Source of the DNA: DAOTUL01 sp034437435
Lineage (GTDB): Bacteria > Chloroflexota > Anaerolineae > Aggregatilineales > Phototrophicaceae
Assembly: GCA_964417785.1 (NCBI GenBank)
Contig: CAYQJO010000039.1
Location: 1 to 24,945 of the forward strand
DNA: 24,945 bases
Direction: 5' to 3'
Shown here: positions 22,763 through 24,945 of the stretch, one piece after another
How positions within the stretch are numbered: the stretch's first letter is position 1
Layout of the letters: every line of letters starts with the position of its first letter
Notes under the pieces: model-generated
Told to the model about the DNA's origin: nothing
The model's database searches: none
What the model saw: only the letters and a program-made list of their open reading frames with translations
Position numbers and translations under genes: made by a program

Positions 22763-23627
22763 TTGGCGCACGGTAAAGCAGGATGGCAATGGTACCGGCC
22801 ACGATGTAAGGGCCGTAGGGTAAGGCAGTAAACGCGCTGTATTTGGCACCCACGAGGCGGCGCGATAGCAGGTAGAGCAGCGCCCCGAAAGCGCCCATGA
22901 AGACGGTGATAAACATGGCGAAGATAAGCGCCTGCCACCCCAACATCAACCCGCTGACGGTTGCCATCATGACGTCGCCGTAGCCAAATGCAATTTCGTC
23001 AATATTCTCTCCGCGCAGCTTGCCCATCACATAGGTGAAGATGAAGCCGCCGTTGTACATGATGAAAAATACGATGAAGCCCGCCGCGCCGCCGATCAAT
23101 GCGTCGCGCAGGTCTGGCTGATAATCCGTGATAACGGCATCAATCACGCATAGGATGGCGGTGGGGATGATGACGACAAACAAAATGAGCTTATGTTCGA
23201 TGTCGATGACGACAATCAGCGACAGTATCCCCATATATACCAGCCAGAATATGATCTGCAAGGTGGAGACATCCTCCAGGTATTTGCTGGTATTGACGGC
23301 GTATATCGTCAGGATCATGAAGAGCATCGTCAGTATTTCAGCCAGTGGATAGCGCCAGGAGAGCGTTACTGTGCCGTCGGGTGATGTGCGCCTGCCGAAC
23401 AGGAAGGCGGTCAGGCCCAGCCAGGCGATGGCCGGACGCTGTGGGTCGTCTTCCTGTGGATCAGCGGTGCGTTCTTCCGGCGGCAGATGAATCGCTCGTT
23501 TTTTATCGTCGCTGACATAGCGCGGTGTCCGGAGTGACCGGCGCAGGGGTAGATCGTCGGCCAGAACATTGACCACACCCCCAACCAGCAATCCGAGCAG
23601 CGCAGCGAGCAGGATTTCGAGCAGCAT
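22737..23627 (-). CDS. Prepilin peptidase (A24 family), lacking the Cys motifs of the methylase domain
   Basis: The 296-residue polytopic membrane protein should cleave type IV pilin-like leader peptides. The N-terminal module has LRTPRYVSDDKK and SWRYPLAEILT (90-100), matching the prepilin peptidase layout. The two CxxC pairs that usually bind zinc in the cytoplasmic loop are absent, and a charged linker (DDKKRAIHLPPEERTADPQEDDPQ) stands there. Aspartates Asp 142 (VIDIEHKLI) and Asp 218 in GYGD fit the GxGD protease centre, although the usual GxGDxK is GYGDVMM here. SD AGAGG precedes the ATG at 23627. No pilin, pilus ATPase or secretin gene is in the window. It is 12 bases downstream of the JAMM gene and is probably the last gene of that operon. 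Confidence 0.9.
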   Translation of the reverse strand: MLLEILLAALLGLLVGGVVNVLADDLPLRRSLRTPRYVSDDKKRAIHLPPEERTADPQEDDPQRPAIAWLGLTAFLFGRRTSPDGTVTLSWRYPLAEILTMLFMILTIYAVNTSKYLEDVSTLQIIFWLVYMGILSLIVVIDIEHKLILFVVIIPTAILCVIDAVITDYQPDLRDALIGGAAGFIVFFIMYNGGFIFTYVMGKLRGENIDEIAFGYGDVMMATVSGLMLGWQALIFAMFITVFMGAFGALLYLLSRRLVGAKYSAFTALPYGPYIVAGTIAILLYRAPITDFLLAG

Positions 23628-23639
23628 AAGAGACCTCTT

Positions 23640-24161
23640 TCAGGGTGCAGGTGGCAGCAGGTTATAGGCGATGACCAGGACGGCGATCATGGCGATGATG
23701 CTGGCGGCAATGATGGCGATATTCTGGGCTGGTGTCTGGATAGGCGGTAGATTGGGTGGTTTGTCACTGAGATGTAGCTGAAGCCGTTTTACACGTCCGT
23801 TGCGGATATACCACGCAGCCATTTCCGCCTGTGGACCGCGCAGACCGACGATCAAATGAACCGACCACTCACCCGCCCGACGAATGTCTAACGGTGAGGG
23901 GATCGGGCGGCCTTTCGGATGTGAATGATAGAATCCGATAAGTTCCAATCTGTCGCGGCGGGCGGCGGCCAGTATGTCGGCCAATTCATGTGGGTCTATG
24001 TGAAAGTGATGGGTCGGGTCATCGGCATGGTTGGTCATGGTAACAATCTGGCGGACCGGCTCATCGGGGTGACCGAGCAGCACACCACAGGCTTCATGTG
24101 GCGCTGTGCTGCGGGCATGATCGATAACCGGCGTGGCGTCTGCGAGCCACAACACCCTCAC
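23640..24161 (-). CDS. Membrane-anchored JAMM/MPN metalloprotease
   Basis: The 173-residue protein has a JAMM isopeptidase-type domain with all ligands: Glu 23 in PHEACGVLLG, then HSHPKGRPIPSPLD carrying His 79, His 81, Ser 89 and Asp 92 in exact H-x-H-x7-S-x2-D spacing. One membrane helix (about 147-168) follows a Pro-rich linker and ends the protein, so the protease domain is tethered, probably on the cytoplasmic side. Bacterial members remove ubiquitin-like or sulfur-carrier proteins, or act in cysteine synthesis; no ThiS/MoaD-like, E1-like or cysteine synthase gene is beside it here. The start is GTG at 24161, overlapping the upstream stop as GTGA. Confidence 0.9.
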   Translation of the reverse strand: MRVLWLADATPVIDHARSTAPHEACGVLLGHPDEPVRQIVTMTNHADDPTHHFHIDPHELADILAAARRDRLELIGFYHSHPKGRPIPSPLDIRRAGEWSVHLIVGLRGPQAEMAAWYIRNGRVKRLQLHLSDKPPNLPPIQTPAQNIAIIAASIIAMIAVLVIAYNLLPPAP

Positions 24162-24514
24162 GAATTGTCCTCTTTCGGCACTACAAAACCGATGACTTTT
24201 TCGTCCTGGGGTGGATTGCGGCTCTCGTAGAATAGTTCCGCTGACAGGCTGTAGGTACCAGCGGGATCGCCTGGTGTGCGTAGGTGGAGTGTGAACTCCA
24301 TGTCATTGTGCATGGTGGAGATAATGTCCAGTTCACCAACGATGTTGTCGTCATCGTCGCGGGCCACCAGCAGCAAATTGGGACGTTCTCGGAAGGGAGT
24401 CACGCCGATGGTGATGAATACACGGCGACGATCTGGATAGGGTTGGGCGGTGAGTTCCTGAATTTGGACTTCTTCAGGCGGGAGTCCGGACTCATTCTGG
24501 TTGAAGAATTGCAT
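24158..24514 (-). CDS. Unknown small beta-rich protein between ACT and JAMM genes
   Basis: I do not recognise this 118-residue protein. Alternating strands such as RRVFITIGVTPF (30-41), PNLLLVARDD (45-54), DMEFTLHLR (71-79) and GTYSLSAELFYES (86-98) suggest an Ig-like or C2-like beta-sandwich. There is no signal peptide, membrane helix or cysteine, so it should be cytosolic. It does not end in Gly-Gly, and I see no ubiquitin-like signature. The ATG overlaps the ACT gene stop by one base (TAATG), and its stop overlaps the JAMM start, so it is made together with both and may be a partner or substrate of the JAMM enzyme. Confidence 0.78.
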   Translation of the reverse strand: MQFFNQNESGLPPEEVQIQELTAQPYPDRRRVFITIGVTPFRERPNLLLVARDDDDNIVGELDIISTMHNDMEFTLHLRTPGDPAGTYSLSAELFYESRNPPQDEKVIGFVVPKEDNS

Positions 24515-24939
24515 TATCGGAGTCCTTCCAGTGTGGTCAATGCCGGTTCGATCTGGTTGGCTGGCACCAGGATATGGTCGCGGCTGAAGGCAGCATACGG
24601 TAGGATGCTGATACCGGCATCAGCGAGAGCGGTGCTGATCCGTGCCATGAAACCAGTCAGGACAGGTTCAAGTACGACATCGATAGTTATGAGCCGGTAA
24701 GTGGTTTCGCTGATTGTGACATCGTGCAACCGCTGCTGGAATTCTTCAGCAGCGCCGGCATAAGTCAGCAAGGTCACTTCGTATTTGTCAACCACCAGTG
24801 CGCCGAAGGGTTCGCCAATCTCAGCAATGACCCCGGCGGCGGCGGTGATGGCGCGGGCCGGCAGTCTGATGAGAACATAATCCTGTTCATCAGTGTAAAA
24901 TTCGGCTTCCGCCAGTGCCGAATCGACGGTTTGAGACAT
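24514..24939 (-). CDS. ACT-domain protein (CASTOR/ACT_7-like)
   Basis: The 141-residue protein fits the paired ACT arrangement of the CASTOR-like group, which bind amino acids. The first unit includes DYVLIRLPARAI and FGALVVDKYEVTLL. The second has ITIDVVLEPVLTGFMARIS, ALADAGISILPYAAFSRDHILV (about 106-127), closely like the LAeagIsi...ysTDyilV pattern of the family. There is no enzyme domain, so it probably acts as a sensor or as a partner. The ATG at 24939 is only 6 bases from the window edge, so its ribosome binding site, promoter and any upstream operon gene are not visible. It is coupled by a one-base overlap to the beta-rich protein. Confidence 0.85.
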   Translation of the reverse strand: MSQTVDSALAEAEFYTDEQDYVLIRLPARAITAAAGVIAEIGEPFGALVVDKYEVTLLTYAGAAEEFQQRLHDVTISETTYRLITIDVVLEPVLTGFMARISTALADAGISILPYAAFSRDHILVPANQIEPALTTLEGLR

Positions 24940-24945
24940 ATTGAT

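Noticed and set aside
16301..24161. Two JAMM-fold proteins (RadC and the membrane protease) as one system
   Set aside because: They are 7 kb apart, in different operons, and belong to different subfamilies; both being in the window is probably coincidence.
1..24945. CRISPR array, tRNA, rRNA, insertion sequence or phage module
   Set aside because: No spaced direct repeats, cloverleaf-like stretches, rRNA motifs, transposases or integrases were noticed on either strand; no search tool was run.

Overview
The window looks like one end of a contig from a Gram-negative-like or filamentous bacterium of roughly 55% GC, most likely a member of Chloroflexota (Anaerolineae-like). That placement is an inference from gene style: a lipoprotein with a long Thr/Pro stalk, a two-helix double-zinc-ribbon protein, a standalone GT39-type glycosyltransferase beside a FecR-like surface protein, and thyX in place of thyA. 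There is no rRNA, tRNA, CRISPR array, transposase or phage gene, and coding density is very high. No gene-free stretch exceeds about 150 bases.

Layout. Positions 1-115 form a perfect 44-bp inverted repeat that folds the nnrE gene back on itself, probably an assembly artefact at a contig end. On the minus strand come a partial nnrE, a long-chain polyprenyl diphosphate synthase (with its own promoter and terminator), an orphan sensor histidine kinase, and a coupled operon of DinG-type exonuclease-helicase, a Cys-rich small protein and a HAD-DinB fusion. A large secreted protein with two phosphate-binding-protein-like domains follows. A plus-strand operon of truncated haemoglobin, three-helix membrane protein and lipoprotein diverges from it. 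The minus-strand operon yebC-ruvC-ruvA-thyX serves recombination and dTMP synthesis. Plus-strand genes for a FecR-like surface protein and a GT39-like glycosyltransferase converge on radC. A zinc-ribbon membrane protein then converges on an eno-pyk pair, the last two steps of glycolysis. Divergent from eno is a cysteine desulfurase-mnmA pair for tRNA 2-thiouridine synthesis. The window closes with a minus-strand operon of ACT-domain protein, unknown beta-rich protein, membrane-anchored JAMM protease and prepilin peptidase.

Architecture. Neighbouring genes often overlap by 1-4 bases (ATGA, GTGA, TAATG), indicating translational coupling. All four convergent pairs overlap or abut without a canonical terminator between them. 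Three of the four divergent intergenic regions carry clearly overlapping -10-like boxes on the two strands, and the fourth carries a weaker version, which suggests symmetric bidirectional promoters. The most promising leads for new biology are the JAMM/ACT/beta-protein operon and the DinG/Cys-rich/HAD-DinB operon. Neither is an established system, and both need genomic-neighbourhood comparison.
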